DNA of 64,000 bases from Tessaracoccus caeni (GCF_029211185.1 NZ_JARGDO010000019.1:1-64000), one strand, 5' to 3'. Shown: positions 16,580 to 25,655, counted from the stretch's first letter. The notes: a model not told the origin generated them from the letters alone. Made by a program: numbers and translations.

Positions 16580-17632
16580 ATGCCCGAGGTTGCTGCCTAC
16601 GCCGTCGATTCGCCCACCGGCCGTTACGAGAAGACCACCATCACCCGGCGTGAGCCTGGCCCGACGGAGGTCTACTTCGACATCCACTACGCCGGTATCT
16701 GCCACTCCGACATCCACACCACGCGCGGAGAGTGGGGGCCGGTGCGCTACCCACTGGTGGCCGGTCATGAGATCGCGGGTGTCGTGAGCAAGGTGGGTTC
16801 CGAGGTGACGACGTTCCAGGTGGGCGACCGTGTGGGCGTCGGCTGCTTCGTCGACTCCTGCCGCGAGTGCGACAACTGCCAGGCGGGAGAAGAGCAGTTC
16901 TGCACCGGACGCCCCGGCGCCGTCTGGACCTACGACGGCGTCGGCCGCGACGGCCTGCCAACAGCCGGTGGCTACTCGCAGGGCATCACCGTCGAGCAGG
17001 ACTACCTGATGCGCGTTCCCGACTCGGTGACCCTCGAGCATGCCGCGCCGCTGATGTGCGCGGGCATCACCACCTACAGCCCGCTCAAGCGCTGGGGCGC
17101 CGGCCCAGGCACGCGGGTGGGCATCGTCGGCATGGGCGGCCTCGGTCACATGGGCGTGCAGTTCGCCGCGGCCCTCGGTGCGGAGACCATCGTCTTCGGG
17201 CGCACCCTCTCCAAGCGCGACGATGGCCTGAAGCTCGGTGCCGTCGACTACGTCTCCACCGAGGACAAGGCCCGCATGCGCGAGCTGCGCGGCTCCTTCG
17301 ACATCCTGCTCAGCACCATCTCGGACGGGGTTGACATCGACGCCATGCTGAGGCTGTTGAAGGCTCATGGCGTGATGGTCAACGTCGGACTGCCGGAGCA
17401 CCCGTCGACGTTCAGCCTCGGCGCACTGACCGGCCAGGCCAGAGTGCTGGCCGGCTCCAACATCGGCGGCATCCGCGAGACCCAGGAGATGCTCGACTTC
17501 TGCGCCGAGCACAATCTTGCGCCCATCGTCGAGGTCATCCCGGCCTCTCAGATCAACGAGGCCTACGACGACGTGGTGGCCTCCAAGGTTCGCTACCGCT
17601 ACGTGATCGACGCCGCAACCTTCAGCGACTGA
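16580..17632 (+). CDS. Zinc-dependent NAD(P) alcohol dehydrogenase (YahK/CAD type)
   Basis: 350-residue medium-chain dehydrogenase. Catalytic zinc ligands are Cys in YAGICHSDIHT, His-Glu in AGHEIAGVV and a later Cys in LMCAGITTY. The structural zinc loop is CRECDNCQAGEEQFC with four cysteines. The cofactor site is GIVGMGGLGHMGVQFA. These features match the cinnamyl alcohol dehydrogenase/YahK group, usually NADPH-dependent aldehyde reductases. AGGAGA precedes the ATG. It is divergent from the phosphotransferase gene. Confidence 0.93.
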   Translation: MPEVAAYAVDSPTGRYEKTTITRREPGPTEVYFDIHYAGICHSDIHTTRGEWGPVRYPLVAGHEIAGVVSKVGSEVTTFQVGDRVGVGCFVDSCRECDNCQAGEEQFCTGRPGAVWTYDGVGRDGLPTAGGYSQGITVEQDYLMRVPDSVTLEHAAPLMCAGITTYSPLKRWGAGPGTRVGIVGMGGLGHMGVQFAAALGAETIVFGRTLSKRDDGLKLGAVDYVSTEDKARMRELRGSFDILLSTISDGVDIDAMLRLLKAHGVMVNVGLPEHPSTFSLGALTGQARVLAGSNIGGIRETQEMLDFCAEHNLAPIVEVIPASQINEAYDDVVASKVRYRYVIDAATFSD

Positions 17633-17724
17633 GCGGGCGCCTCGGCGTCGTCCATTGCTATCGGTCGAACTTCGGCGATGAATACGGGCACAATGGCGGG
17701 ACGCTGACAGGAGAGGAGATCCCG

Positions 17725-18141
17725 GTGGCACGCAAGACGCGGAGCGCTTCGTCGGCGCGGACGATGGCGGAGATCGTCGCGGAGCAGCAGGTCAAACCGA
17801 AGACGGTCGACCCTCGTTTGATCTGCCCCGGCACGCTGAATCGGGAGGGCAACCTCTGTGACCTCGATGGCAACATTCTTTCGGAGCGTTACGACGACAT
17901 CGCCGAGACTGACGCCCTCAAGGCCGTTCGTGCCGGCGCGCTCGTCGCCTTCGAGGAATGCGGTTGCGGGGGAGGCGGAGGGTGCGGTCTCGAGTGGTTC
18001 GTCGGCGAGCAGCTGAGCGCCCTCGCTGAGCCGCCGCAGTACAAGAAGGGCAACGAGCCCTCGTGGATCTCCTTGTGGGAGGGACCGGCCGGAAACGTCG
18101 TGTTCGTACACGGCAGCTACCGCTGGCCGGGCCTGTTCTGA
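17725..18141 (+). CDS. Hypothetical protein with Cys-Gly cluster
   Basis: 138 residues from a GTG at 17725 with AGGAGAGGAG upstream. I do not recognise the family. The N-terminus is basic and looks disordered; a CPG motif occurs near residue 34, and the centre carries ECGCGGGGGCGLEW, a Cys-rich glycine run that could bind metal. The C-terminal 50 residues are rich in Trp and Tyr (WISLWEGPAG, YRWPGLF). No signal peptide or membrane helix. The strong ribosome site and codon bias support a real gene. Confidence 0.6.
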   Translation: MARKTRSASSARTMAEIVAEQQVKPKTVDPRLICPGTLNREGNLCDLDGNILSERYDDIAETDALKAVRAGALVAFEECGCGGGGGCGLEWFVGEQLSALAEPPQYKKGNEPSWISLWEGPAGNVVFVHGSYRWPGLF

Positions 18142-18222
18142 GCATCCCTGTGAAGACCTTTTCATGAGGGTCTGACAAGCGGAATCGGGGTGTCCATGGG
18201 GGCGTCCGAGGGACCGTTTCTC

Positions 18223-18257
18223 TTGACAGATTCGGTCGAGCGTTTGATTATTAGTAT
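18223..18257 (+). promoter_or_regulatory. Leaderless promoter with LexA-like box for imuA
   Basis: TTGACA (18223-18228), 17-nt spacer, GATTAT (18246-18251), which places +1 at about 18258, the first base of the imuA GTG. Over the spacer and -10 lies TCGGTCGAGCGTTTGA (18232-18247), matching 9 of 12 fixed positions of the actinobacterial SOS box TCGAAC-N4-GTTCGA. Confidence 0.6.
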
Positions 18258-18947
18258 GTGTTCACGCGTTCGAAAACAGCCGCTCCGCTGCCGGATCTGA
18301 TCCGGCAGTTGCAAGGCCCTGCGGATGCTCGGACACGGCTGTTTCCGGTGCCCGACGGCGTGGCCGAGGTGCTGCCCGATCCCGGCCTTCGACGGGGTTC
18401 CGCCTACGCCCTGGACGCTCCGGGGGCGTTGTTGCTGGCGCTGCTGGCGGAGCCTTCCAAGGATGGAGCCTGGTGCGGCGTGGTGGGCATCCCCGAGCTG
18501 GGGGCGGAGGCCGCGCACGAGGCAGGCGTCGCGATGGATCGTCTGGTTCTGGTGCCGGATCCGGGGCGACGCTGGCTGTCGGTGGTGGCGGCGCTGGCCG
18601 AGGTACTGGGAGTGATCGCGGTGCGGCCCAGCGGCTCGGTGAGCCCCGCCGACGCCAATCGGCTGGCCCCGCGCCTGCGCGACCGCGAATCGACGATGCT
18701 CGTCGTCGGGCAGTGGCCACGCGCCGAGGCGACGCTGCGGGTGGAGAGCTCGGTCTGGTCCGGGGTCGGCACCGGCTACGGACACCTCGAGGGGCGCGAG
18801 GCGACGCTGAGCGTCACCTCCAAGCGCTATCCCATGCCGCGTCGCACGCGGCTGCTGCTGCCCGGTCCCGATGGCCGGGTTGCCCCCGTCACCACTCCCG
18901 CGTCGGTCGAGATACCGACGCAACGCCGTCTTCAGGCGGTGGGCTGA
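18258..18947 (+). CDS. imuA: ImuA-like SOS mutagenesis protein
   Basis: 229 residues from a GTG. It is a RecA-fold relative without an obvious Walker A motif, as expected of the actinobacterial ImuA' type. Segments such as GSAYALDAPGALLLALLAEP, WCGVVGIPELGAEAA and ESSVWSGVGTGYGHLEGREA fit that family. ImuA' joins ImuB and DnaE2 in a translesion complex and binds ImuB in mycobacteria. The stop overlaps the imuB ATG by one base. Regulation by LexA is suggested by the upstream box. Confidence 0.82.
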   Translation: MFTRSKTAAPLPDLIRQLQGPADARTRLFPVPDGVAEVLPDPGLRRGSAYALDAPGALLLALLAEPSKDGAWCGVVGIPELGAEAAHEAGVAMDRLVLVPDPGRRWLSVVAALAEVLGVIAVRPSGSVSPADANRLAPRLRDRESTMLVVGQWPRAEATLRVESSVWSGVGTGYGHLEGREATLSVTSKRYPMPRRTRLLLPGPDGRVAPVTTPASVEIPTQRRLQAVG

Positions 18948-20497
18948 TGGCAGAGAACATGCAGCCCCAGCTCCCGGTGCGCAGCGGCGTGCTGTGGTTT
19001 CCCGAATGGCCGGTGGCGGCGTGGGCTCTGGCGGCTGGGGGCAGCGTCGAGGGGCCGGTGGCGGTGGTGGAGAACAACCGGGTGGTCTCCTGTTCCGCGC
19101 GCGCCCGGGCAGAAGGGGTTCGCCGGGGGCAGCGTCGACGCGAGGCTCAGGGCTGTAGTCCCTCGCTGCGGGTGGTTCCCGCAGATATCGACCGCGATCA
19201 CCGCATGTTCGCGCCGCTCATCGACCTGCTGGAGCAGGTGACCCCCGGCATCCAGGTGATCCGCCCGGGGCTGGTGGCGCTGCGTATGCGCGGCCCGGCC
19301 CGCTATTACGGCGGCGAGGAAGAGGCCATGGGCCGGCTGCGTGAGCCCATGATCGACAGCGGCATGGCCAATGTCAGAGGTGGGGTGGCTGACGGGCTGT
19401 TCACGGCGGAACAGGCCGCCTACGAGGCCTCGCCCATCCGGATCGTGCCGCAGGGGGAGGGCTCGGCCTTCCTGGCTCCTTTGCCTGTCAATCGGCTCGG
19501 CGAGGCAGAACTGGCTACTCTGCTGCCCCGGTTAGGCGTGCGTCGCCTGGGCGAGTTCGCCGCGCTCGACGAGGCTCAGGTGCGCGACCGCTTCGGACCC
19601 AACGGGGTACGCCTGCACGCGCTGGCCGGAGGCCGAGATCCGCGGGGCGTGCAGCCGCGCACCCCGCCGCCGGAGCTGGCCCGGCAGGTCGAGTTCTCGC
19701 CGGCCCTGGAGCTGGTGGAGCAGGTGGCCTTCGCGGTGCGCACCACCGCCGACGAGTTCGTCGGAGGCCTGGCCGAGAAGCAGTTGGTGTGCACCGAGCT
19801 GCGCGTGGAGCTGACGGCCGAAGAGGGCGAGCGCTCGGAGCGGGTCTGGCTGCATCCGTCGGCCTTCGACTCCTCGGCGGTGGTCGACAGGGTGCGCTGG
19901 CAGCTCCAAGCCGCGGCCGGAAACCAGATCGACAGTGGCGTGGTGCGGGTGCGGCTGGAGCCGGTGGCCGTCGACGCTGCTGCCCATCACAGTCCGGGGC
20001 TATTCGGTTCCGGCCCCGACGAGCGGGTGCGCCATGCTCTGTCCCGGGTGCAGGCCATGCTGGGCGGCGACGCGGTGCTCACGGCGGCCATCGGCGGCGG
20101 CCGATCGCTGGCCGAACGCCAGGTGCTTACTGCTTGGGGTGAACGGGTGGTGCTGCCGCTGTCGCCCCATCAGCCGTGGCCCGGTCATGTCCCCACGCCG
20201 CTGCCCTCCACGGTCTTCCCCGAACCTCGGGCGTTGAGCGTGGTGGCCGCCGACGGTTCGGGGGTGTGCGTCGACGTCCGGGGCGCCGTCTCGGCGGCCC
20301 CGGCCATGCTGATCGACGGCGCTCGTCGGCACCCCGTCGCCGCTTGGGCTGGGCCCTGGCCGCTGGACGAGCGCACCTGGGATCCAGAACGCCAGCGGAA
20401 GGCGCACCGGTTCCAGGTGGTCGACGACACGCAGACCGCCTGGCTGTTGCTCTGCGACAGCGACGGTCAGTGGCGGGCCGAGGCCCGGTACGACTGA
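18947..20497 (+). CDS. imuB: ImuB, Y-family polymerase homologue lacking catalytic acids
   Basis: 516 residues from the ATG at 18947. The fold follows Y-family polymerases (palm/fingers, then a little-finger-like domain), but the N-terminal position that carries the catalytic DxD in Pol IV reads VLWFPEWPVAAW, with no acidic pair. This loss is the hallmark of ImuB, which serves as an adaptor that brings DnaE2 to the sliding clamp. The helix-hairpin-helix region LPRLGVRRLGEFAALDEAQV is present. The C-terminal part holds WGERVVLPLSPHQPWPG. I could not pick out a clear clamp-binding motif. The stop overlaps the dnaE2 ATG (ATGA). Confidence 0.88.
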   Translation: MAENMQPQLPVRSGVLWFPEWPVAAWALAAGGSVEGPVAVVENNRVVSCSARARAEGVRRGQRRREAQGCSPSLRVVPADIDRDHRMFAPLIDLLEQVTPGIQVIRPGLVALRMRGPARYYGGEEEAMGRLREPMIDSGMANVRGGVADGLFTAEQAAYEASPIRIVPQGEGSAFLAPLPVNRLGEAELATLLPRLGVRRLGEFAALDEAQVRDRFGPNGVRLHALAGGRDPRGVQPRTPPPELARQVEFSPALELVEQVAFAVRTTADEFVGGLAEKQLVCTELRVELTAEEGERSERVWLHPSAFDSSAVVDRVRWQLQAAAGNQIDSGVVRVRLEPVAVDAAAHHSPGLFGSGPDERVRHALSRVQAMLGGDAVLTAAIGGGRSLAERQVLTAWGERVVLPLSPHQPWPGHVPTPLPSTVFPEPRALSVVAADGSGVCVDVRGAVSAAPAMLIDGARRHPVAAWAGPWPLDERTWDPERQRKAHRFQVVDDTQTAWLLLCDSDGQWRAEARYD

Positions 20498-23400
20498 TGG
20501 GTTTCCAGAATCCGCCGCTGCGCTGGGCCGAGCTCGAGCGCACCCTGAGCGCCCCCAAGAAGACGGCGAAGAAGCACGACGGGCCGGAGCAGGACGTCCC
20601 GTTCTCGCGCAAACGCGGGCCGTACGTGCCGCCGCCCGTCGAGCGACCCGAAGACGTGGTGCCCTACGCCGAGTTGCACGCGCACTCGTCGTTCTCCTTC
20701 CTCGACGGCGCGTCCTCGCCGGCCGAGTTGGTGGTGGAGGCCGAGCGCCTCGGCCTCCACGCGCTGGCGCTCACCGATCACGATGGCTTCTACGGCGTCG
20801 CCCGGTTCGCGGAGGCCGCCGTCGAGACCAAGGTCAAGACCGTCTTCGGAGCTGAGCTCTCCTTGGAGCTGCCCGCTCCGCAGAAGGGCGAGGCCGACCC
20901 CGCCGGCAGCCATCTCCTGGTGCTGGCCGCCGGGCCCGAGGGCTATCACCGGCTGGCCAAGGCGATCACCGCCGCCCAACTGGCCGGCGGTGAGAAGGGC
21001 AAACCCATCTACCAGCTGCCCGCCCTCGGTGAGACCGCCGACGGCCACTGGCGCATCCTCACCGGCTGCCGCAAGGGAGCCGTCCGACGAGCCCTCCTTG
21101 AAGAGGGGATCGAGGCGGCAGGGCGAGAACTCGACGGCCTCGTCGATCTCTTCGGCCGGAACAACGTCTACGTGGAGTTGACCGACCACGGCCATCCCCT
21201 GGACTCGACGCACAACGACGCCCTCGCTGCGCTGGCTGCCTCTCGGGGCTTGCCCACGCTGGCCACCGGAAACGTGCACTACGCCACCCCCGCGCAGCAT
21301 CCGCTGGCTCAGGCCGTCGCGGCGATCCGGGCCACCCGCAGCCTGGACGAACTGGACGGCTGGCTGCCCGCCGCCGGCATGGCCTTCCTGCGCTCCGGCG
21401 AGGAGATGACAAGGCTGTTCGCCCGCTATCCCGGCGCAGTGGAGCGCACCGTCGAGCTCGCCGACGAACTCGCCTTTCCGCTCCGACGAGCCAAGCCAGC
21501 GCTGCCCAAGCAAGAGGTGCCGCCTGGCCACACTCCGATGTCGTGGCTGCGACACCTGGTGTGGAGCGCGGTGCCGGAGAAATACCCCACTCTCGACGAT
21601 GCCGGCCGCGACCGGATCGAGCGCGAGCTGGCGGTGATCGAGACCAAAGACTTCCCCGGCTACTTCCTGATCGTGCACGACATCGTCGCGGAGGCCCGTC
21701 GTCGAGGCATCCTCTGCCAGGGTCGGGGCTCCGCGGCCAATTCCGCCATCTGCTACCTGCTGAACATCACGGCGGTCGACTCCATCCGCTACGACCTGCC
21801 CTTCGAGCGTTTCCTCTCGGCGATGCGCGACGAGGAGCCCGACATCGACGTCGACTTCGACTCCGATCGTCGCGAAGAGATCATCCAGTGGGTCTTCACA
21901 CGCTACGGCCGCGACCGCGCCGCGCAGGTGTGCAACGTCATCCAGTACAGGCCCAAGAACGCGGTGCGCGACGTGGCCAGGGCGCTCGGCTATTCCCCTG
22001 GCCAGCAGGATGCCTTCGCCAAGCGAGTGGAGCACTGGACGCTGCCGCCTTCGGACGAGGAGTCCGATATCCCGCCGCTCGTGCTCGATCTGTCCACCCA
22101 GCTTCTGAAGGCCCCCCGCCATCTCGGCATTCATTCCGGCGGCATGGTGCTCACCGAACGCCCCGTCGGAGAGGTGGTGCCCATCGAGCACGCCCGCATG
22201 GAGAAGCGCACGGTGATCCAGTGGGACAAGGACGATTCCGCCTGGATGGGGCTGGTGAAGTTCGACCTGCTGGGCCTGGGCATGCTGGCCGCGCTGCAGC
22301 ACTGTTTCACCATCATCGAGTCCAGCACCGGCGAGCACTGGGAGCTTTCGACCATCCCCAAGGAGGAGCCGGCGGTCTACGACATGCTCTGTCGGGCCGA
22401 TGCCATCGGGATCTTCCAGGTGGAGTCGCGGGCCCAACTGGGGCTGCTGCCGCGCCTGCAACCGCGACGCTTCTACGACCTGGCCATCGAGATCGCCCTC
22501 ATCCGTCCCGGCCCCATCCAGGGCGGTGCTGTACACCCTTTCGTGCGCCGCAAGACCGGCAAAGATCCCATCACTTACGCCCACCCCAAGCTGGAACCGG
22601 TGCTGAAGCGCACCCTCGGCGTGCCCATCTTTCAGGAGCAGCTGATGCAGATGGCGATGGCGGTGGGGGAGTGCACCGGTGAGGACGCCGACCTGCTGCG
22701 CCGGGCGATGGGCTCCAAACGGGGCATCGAGCGGATCGAGTCGCTGGAAGAGAAATTGTTCGAGGGCATGGCCCGCAACGGCATCACCGGCGACGAAGCC
22801 AAACACATGTACGCCCAGATCAAGGCCTTCGCCAACTTCGGCTTCGCCGAGTCGCACTCGCTGAGCTTCGCGCTGCTGGTCTACGCCAGCTCCTGGATCA
22901 AGCTGCACTACCCGGGAGCGTTCCTCGCCGGACTGCTGCGCGCCCAGCCTATGGGCTTCTACTCCGGGGCCACCCTCACCGCCGACGCCCGTCGGCATGG
23001 CGTCGAGATCCGTCGCCCCTGCCTGGCGCGCTCGCAGGCTGGTGCCGATCTGGAACCCGTCGACGAAGCTCGTGAGCCGACGGGCATGGACGCCTGCTGC
23101 GAGCGCGACCAGCCGCCGGTGGGGGAGTTCGACCGCACCGCCCCCGATCGAGGCGCGGATCATCGTCGCGACGCCAACTTCGCCGTGCGGCTCGGACTGG
23201 CGAGCATCCGGGGAATCGGTGAGGACAAGGCGAAGAAGATCGTCGAGGAACGCGATGCCAATGGTCCTTACGCCTCGATGGAGGATCTCGCCCGACGCGC
23301 CGCCCTCGACGAGGAGCACCTGTCCGCGCTCGCGGCCGCCGGCGCGCTGGAGTGCCTGGGGCTCACGCGACGCCAGGCGTTGTGGCGGGCCGGCACCGCC

Positions 23401-23883
23401 GCCCTCGATCAAGCGAGCACCCTGCCCGGCATGGTGGCGCCGCTGCAACCACCGCTCTTCGAGGTTCCCACCAGCTTGGAGACCCTCACCGACGACATCT
23501 GGGCCACCGGCATCGCCCCCTCCGATCACTTGCTCGCCCATCTCCGGCCCCAGCTGGATGCACGCGGCGTGTTGAGTTCGGCCGCGCTGCGCACCGCCGA
23601 GGTCGGGCGACGGGTGCACGTCGCGGGCCTTGTCACGCACCGGCAGCGCCCGTCGACGGCCTCCGGCATCACCTTCGTGAACATCGAGGACGAGCACGGC
23701 ATGATCAACGTGATCTGCTCGATGGGTTTCTGGGCCAGGCACCGTCGGCTAGTACGTGAGTCGAAGGGACTGATCTTCCGCGGCATCCTCGAACGCTCGC
23801 CGGAGGGTGTCACCAACCTGCTGGCCGATTACGCCGAGCCGTTGCCCGTCACCGTGCATCACACCTCGCGCGACTTCCAATGA
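20497..23883 (+). CDS. dnaE2: DnaE2, error-prone DNA polymerase III alpha
   Basis: 1128 residues from the ATG at 20497, at ATGA distance from imuB. N-terminal PHP domain (YAELHAHSSFSFLDGASSPA, LALTDHDGFYG), polymerase core with GRGSAANSAICYLL and the catalytic acids PDIDVDFDSDRREEII, the FADEPTG-like replicative tail with helix-hairpin-helix (RLGLASIRGIGEDKAKKIV) and a C-terminal OB fold (VHVAGLVTHRQRPSTASGIT, FVNIEDEHGMINVI). DnaE2 carries out SOS mutagenesis and lesion bypass with ImuA and ImuB. Some 40 residues around 23030-23160, rich in Arg/Asp, look like a loop insertion compared with the usual enzyme of about 1080 residues. Confidence 0.95.
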   Translation: MGFQNPPLRWAELERTLSAPKKTAKKHDGPEQDVPFSRKRGPYVPPPVERPEDVVPYAELHAHSSFSFLDGASSPAELVVEAERLGLHALALTDHDGFYGVARFAEAAVETKVKTVFGAELSLELPAPQKGEADPAGSHLLVLAAGPEGYHRLAKAITAAQLAGGEKGKPIYQLPALGETADGHWRILTGCRKGAVRRALLEEGIEAAGRELDGLVDLFGRNNVYVELTDHGHPLDSTHNDALAALAASRGLPTLATGNVHYATPAQHPLAQAVAAIRATRSLDELDGWLPAAGMAFLRSGEEMTRLFARYPGAVERTVELADELAFPLRRAKPALPKQEVPPGHTPMSWLRHLVWSAVPEKYPTLDDAGRDRIERELAVIETKDFPGYFLIVHDIVAEARRRGILCQGRGSAANSAICYLLNITAVDSIRYDLPFERFLSAMRDEEPDIDVDFDSDRREEIIQWVFTRYGRDRAAQVCNVIQYRPKNAVRDVARALGYSPGQQDAFAKRVEHWTLPPSDEESDIPPLVLDLSTQLLKAPRHLGIHSGGMVLTERPVGEVVPIEHARMEKRTVIQWDKDDSAWMGLVKFDLLGLGMLAALQHCFTIIESSTGEHWELSTIPKEEPAVYDMLCRADAIGIFQVESRAQLGLLPRLQPRRFYDLAIEIALIRPGPIQGGAVHPFVRRKTGKDPITYAHPKLEPVLKRTLGVPIFQEQLMQMAMAVGECTGEDADLLRRAMGSKRGIERIESLEEKLFEGMARNGITGDEAKHMYAQIKAFANFGFAESHSLSFALLVYASSWIKLHYPGAFLAGLLRAQPMGFYSGATLTADARRHGVEIRRPCLARSQAGADLEPVDEAREPTGMDACCERDQPPVGEFDRTAPDRGADHRRDANFAVRLGLASIRGIGEDKAKKIVEERDANGPYASMEDLARRAALDEEHLSALAAAGALECLGLTRRQALWRAGTAALDQASTLPGMVAPLQPPLFEVPTSLETLTDDIWATGIAPSDHLLAHLRPQLDARGVLSSAALRTAEVGRRVHVAGLVTHRQRPSTASGITFVNIEDEHGMINVICSMGFWARHRRLVRESKGLIFRGILERSPEGVTNLLADYAEPLPVTVHHTSRDFQ

Positions 23884-23907
23884 CCGCTCTCCATGCGACG
23901 ATGGGGC

Positions 23908-24294
23908 ATGGCCCACGAGCACATGTTCGATCCCGACGATCCCATCTTGGCGCGCGTTCGCGCGATCGCCCTCGCGCTGCCCGGTGCCCAGGAGAAGCTT
24001 TCGGTGGGGCATCCCACCTTCTTCACCAAGAAGGTCTTCGTCTGGTACGGCATGTCGAACAAGGTGGAAGGCCAATGGCAGCGAAACCCCCAGTCAGTGG
24101 GAGTGCTGCTACCCGAGGACGAGCGGCTGTCGCTGCTCGAGCGCGACGACACCTTCGTCCCCGGCTACATCGGCCCCTACGGATGGCTCTGCGTGCTGCT
24201 CACCGAAGACACGGATTGGACCGAGATCGAGGAACTCATCGAGGAGTCGTACCGCCGGACGGCGCCGGCGAAGCTGGTCGCCCAACTCGGATAG
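23908..24294 (+). CDS. MmcQ/YjbR family protein
   Basis: 128 residues from ATG 23908 (an alternative ATG is at 23893). The compact CyaY-like fold of the MmcQ/YjbR family is recognisable: RAIALALPGAQEKLSVGHPT, FFTKKVFVWYG and WTEIEELIEESYRRTAPAKL. DNA binding has been proposed for the family; no clear function is known. It follows dnaE2 by 24 nt and may be co-transcribed. Its last 59 nt overlap the convergent EamA remnant. Confidence 0.85.
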   Translation: MAHEHMFDPDDPILARVRAIALALPGAQEKLSVGHPTFFTKKVFVWYGMSNKVEGQWQRNPQSVGVLLPEDERLSLLERDDTFVPGYIGPYGWLCVLLTEDTDWTEIEELIEESYRRTAPAKLVAQLG

Positions 24295-24842
24295 CGGCTG
24301 CGGAGTCGTCGGTGGTCACCGGCGCGAAGGCCAGAATCAGCAGAACCACCGCCACCAGGGCCAGCAGGATGCCGGCCGTCGTCGAAGCGGCTGAGCCCGT
24401 CGGATCGCCGAGCTTCGACAGGCACAGCAGCGTGCTACCGACGACGCCGATGCCTGCAGCCAGCACCCACCAGCGGCTGAGCCGTCGCCGTTCGACGATG
24501 CGCTCCAAGAGCCCAGAGGCCAGGGGAGCGGAAGCCAACGACACCACCGACCCGACGGCGACGCCGGCCAGGTGCATCGAGCTGTAAAACGCCAACGGAT
24601 AGATGGCCACGGCGATCGCCCCCAGCGCGATCAGTCCGCGATGCACACGCAACTGCCGCCGAGCCGCCCGCAGCGGTCCGACCGCAATGATCGCCTGCAA
24701 CAGGCCACCCGGGCCGAGCGCTGCGGCGCCGATCGCAAGTGGCCCCGACGTGCGGCGCGAACGTCGCGGCCGTTCCGGTGGTGCACCAGAGGACGGACGT
24801 GATCGTGATGGCTCCGATCCCGGCGAGGCGCACGTTGCTCAC
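24236..24842 (-). pseudogene. Frameshifted, half-length EamA/RhtA-type exporter
   Basis: The gene starts with GTG at 24842, in GTGA overlap with the upstream tetR. The first frame gives VLWCTTGTAATFAPHVG, the start of an EamA drug/metabolite exporter, then turns to nonsense; the next frame takes up the sense with GPLAIGAAALGPGGLLQAII and continues through four to five helices. Removing one G from the GGGG run (plus-strand CCCC at 24743-24746) joins the two exactly. Even so corrected, the protein is about 200 residues with one EamA repeat, where about 300 with two repeats is usual. It is therefore both frameshifted and C-terminally truncated. A sequencing error could explain the first but not the second. 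Confidence 0.75.
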
Positions 24843-25405
24843 TCAACGCCTAGCAAGGAGGCAACCAGCCGACGAGCATGAACGATCCGATCGGAATTCC
24901 CCTCCAGCCCCGCCCGGCTCATCGAGCCCTCGAGCAAGAAGGACAGGTGCTCGGCCAGCGCCGCCGCGTCGGGCCGCCCGCCCTCTTCCAGGTGTGCAAC
25001 GAGGAAGCCCTCGATCTGTTCCTTGTGCCGGCGGACGGCGTCGCGTCCCGGCGACCCTACGGGCAACTCGGCTGCCGCATTGAGCAGTCCGCAGCCCCGA
25101 AAGCCGTGCTTATAGGCCGCGTTCGCGTGGTCGGCGTAGGCGTCGAAGACCGCAAGCACCTTCTGCTCCGGCGACTCTGCCTGCGCAAGCCTCGTCCGGT
25201 ACAACTCCAGCCACTCCTCGTGCCGGGCCTCGATGTATGCCGGTACCAGATCGTCCTTGGAGGAGAAGTTGTTGTACAGACTCATCTTCGCGACGCCCGC
25301 CTCGGCGGTGATCGCGTCGATCCCCGTCGCCGCCATGCCCTGGGCATAGAACAGCCGCGACGCTGCGTCGAGCAGCCGCTGCCTCGCCGGAACTCTCGCC
25401 ACCAT
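24839..25405 (-). CDS. TetR/AcrR family regulator
   Basis: 188 residues. HTH in GMAATGIDAITAEAGVAKMS followed by LYNNFSSKDDLV; the C-terminal ligand domain with RGCGLLNAAAELP is of the type that regulates efflux or aromatic-compound genes. It is the first gene of a two-gene operon with the broken EamA exporter (GTGA overlap). A near-perfect palindrome 26-49 nt upstream of its ATG is the likely autoregulatory operator. Confidence 0.88.
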   Translation of the reverse strand: MVARVPARQRLLDAASRLFYAQGMAATGIDAITAEAGVAKMSLYNNFSSKDDLVPAYIEARHEEWLELYRTRLAQAESPEQKVLAVFDAYADHANAAYKHGFRGCGLLNAAAELPVGSPGRDAVRRHKEQIEGFLVAHLEEGGRPDAAALAEHLSFLLEGSMSRAGLEGNSDRIVHARRLVASLLGVE

Positions 25406-25430
25406 GGCCTCCCTTTTTGCCTGTCGCGCT

Positions 25431-25454
25431 AGTAGGTAGATCAGTCTACTTACT
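25431..25454. promoter_or_regulatory. Palindromic operator for the TetR/EamA operon
   Basis: AGTAGGTAGA (25431-25440), spacer TCAG, TCTACTTACT (25445-25454): the arms are complementary at 9 of 10 positions. Position and symmetry are as expected for a TetR dimer site. Confidence 0.6.
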
Positions 25455-25559
25455 ATGCGCGCCGCTCAAACTGTCAGACCCTCGCGAGATGATCGTTGAC
25501 ATGACATCGCAGCACAAACGCCTACGCGCCGACTGGCCACCGCCGACCGCGCGACCGCG

Positions 25560-25588
25560 TTGGGCGATGGCCGAGCGTGATGTAGGAT
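25560..25588 (+). promoter_or_regulatory. Promoter of the candidate AbiF-associated RNA
   Basis: TTGGGC (25560-25565), 17-nt spacer, TAGGAT (25583-25588). This predicts a transcript beginning near 25595, just ahead of the hairpin described next and about 75 nt before the AbiF start. Confidence 0.5.
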
Positions 25589-25594
25589 TGGCTA

Positions 25595-25655
25595 CAACAC
25601 GACCGGTTCCGCCCCCAACGGGGTCCAGGGCCGGTCTTCATTTTTATACCTTTCT
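25595..25655 (+). ncRNA. Candidate structured small RNA upstream of AbiF
   Basis: A compact fold follows the promoter: outer stem GACCGG (25601-25606) with CCGGTC (25631-25636), an inner CC/GG step, and an apical CCCC/GGGG stem (25613-25616 with 25620-25623). It ends in TTCATTTTTATA, a U-rich tail suitable for termination. AbiF-type HEPN genes are reported to come with a non-coding RNA partner, which supports the reading. The RNA 3' end and stability are not shown by sequence alone; it could instead be an attenuator in the abiF leader. Confidence 0.5.

Noticed and set aside
20467-23742. 1091-codon minus-strand open frame
   Set aside because: Antisense to dnaE2, whose PHP and catalytic motifs are unmistakable; the minus frame has no domain.
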